A DNA stretch of 5,858 nt, taken from Oscillospiraceae bacterium (GTDB lineage: Bacteria > Bacillota > Clostridia > Oscillospirales > Oscillospiraceae). Under the pieces are notes generated by a model that was not told where the DNA came from, ran no database searches, and saw nothing but the letters and a program-made list of their open reading frames with translations. Shown here piece by piece: positions 5,607-5,858 of the stretch. The DNA lies in NCBI GenBank assembly GCA_017480395.1, contig JAFVAS010000263.1, positions 1 to 5,858 on the forward strand, in the 5' to 3' direction. Numbering within the stretch: the stretch's first letter is position 1; every line of letters starts with the position of its first letter. The position numbers and the translations under genes are program-made.

Positions 5607-5858
5607 TCAGAGCTTGACCGGGATTTCCCGGGAAATGGTCAGGCTGTCCGGGGTCACCCGGCAGCAATAAGCGTGAACTTCGACCCCCGCCTGCGCCGCC
5701 TCCCGCAGGGCGCGTCCAAAGGCAGGGTCGGTGGCGTCGTTGGGCTCCAGCCAGCGCATATCATCCATCTGAACCACAAAACAGACCGCCGCCTGGAACC
5801 CCTCCGACACCGCGCGCGTCAGCTCCCGCAGATGTTTTGTGCCCCGCTCAGTGGGCGC
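5607..5858 (-). CDS. sfsA: DNA/RNA nuclease SfsA (sugar fermentation stimulation protein), C-terminal part (runs off window)
   Basis: The last 83 residues of a protein that is normally about 230 aa; the N-terminus lies beyond base 5858. The visible part contains the SfsA signature TERGTKHLREL, then AAVCFVVQ, and PNDATDPAFGRALREAAQAG followed by VEVHAYCCRVTPDSL near the C-terminus. The reading frame is open to the window edge, so a GTG at 5810 is internal and not the start. SfsA was named for raising maltose fermentation in E. coli, and the family has a nuclease-like fold with a separate N-terminal OB-like domain. It lies directly upstream of the membrane-protein gene on the same strand, with 13 bp between them. 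Its linkage to malQ across the convergent terminator is probably fortuitous. Confidence 0.95.
   Translation of the reverse strand, partial: APTERGTKHLRELTRAVSEGFQAAVCFVVQMDDMRWLEPNDATDPAFGRALREAAQAGVEVHAYCCRVTPDSLTISREIPVKL

Overview
The window looks like a chromosomal segment of a GC-rich anaerobic Firmicute, most likely a gut member of the Oscillospiraceae/Clostridia (Flavonifractor/Oscillibacter-like). This is an inference from the GC-rich third codon positions, consensus AGGAGG ribosome binding sites, sigma-A-type promoters, a Thermotoga-type DAHP synthase, and a lipoprotein serpin of the kind known from gut Clostridia. No mobile element, CRISPR array, tRNA or rRNA is visible.

Layout: (1) 1-339, minus: the first 113 codons of a type I-beta DAHP synthase (aroF), the entry step of aromatic amino acid synthesis. 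(2) 340-600, minus: its 5' leader, with a perfect TTGACA-17-TATAAT promoter, a 33-residue leader ORF containing Phe, Tyr and Trp codons, and three mutually exclusive pairings ending in an intrinsic terminator. (3) 629-2416, minus: a lipoprotein with an N-terminal extra domain and a C-terminal serpin with an inhibitory-type hinge. (4) 2417-2597: a divergent control region with a candidate ECF-sigma promoter for the serpin and a sigma-A extended -10 promoter for the gene on the other side. (5) 2598-2813, plus: a small acidic protein of unknown function. (6) 2838-2877: a terminator whose loop and right arm also carry the -35 of the next promoter. (7) 2913-4406, plus: malQ, 4-alpha-glucanotransferase. 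(8) 4421-4455: a terminator shared by convergent genes. (9) 4463-5593, minus: a five-helix membrane protein with a DUF2812-like N-terminus. (10) 5607-5858, minus: the C-terminus of SfsA, 13 bp upstream of the membrane protein and probably in the same transcript.

The genes do not form one pathway; they are several short transcription units: aroF, the serpin, the small ORF, malQ, and sfsA plus the membrane protein. The most interesting element is the aroF leader. The sequence shows a complete E. coli trp-style attenuator (1:2, 2:3 and 3:4 pairings) whose candidate control codons are single Tyr, Phe and Trp codons rather than a run of one amino acid. That would suit an enzyme at the common entry point of all three aromatic amino acids.
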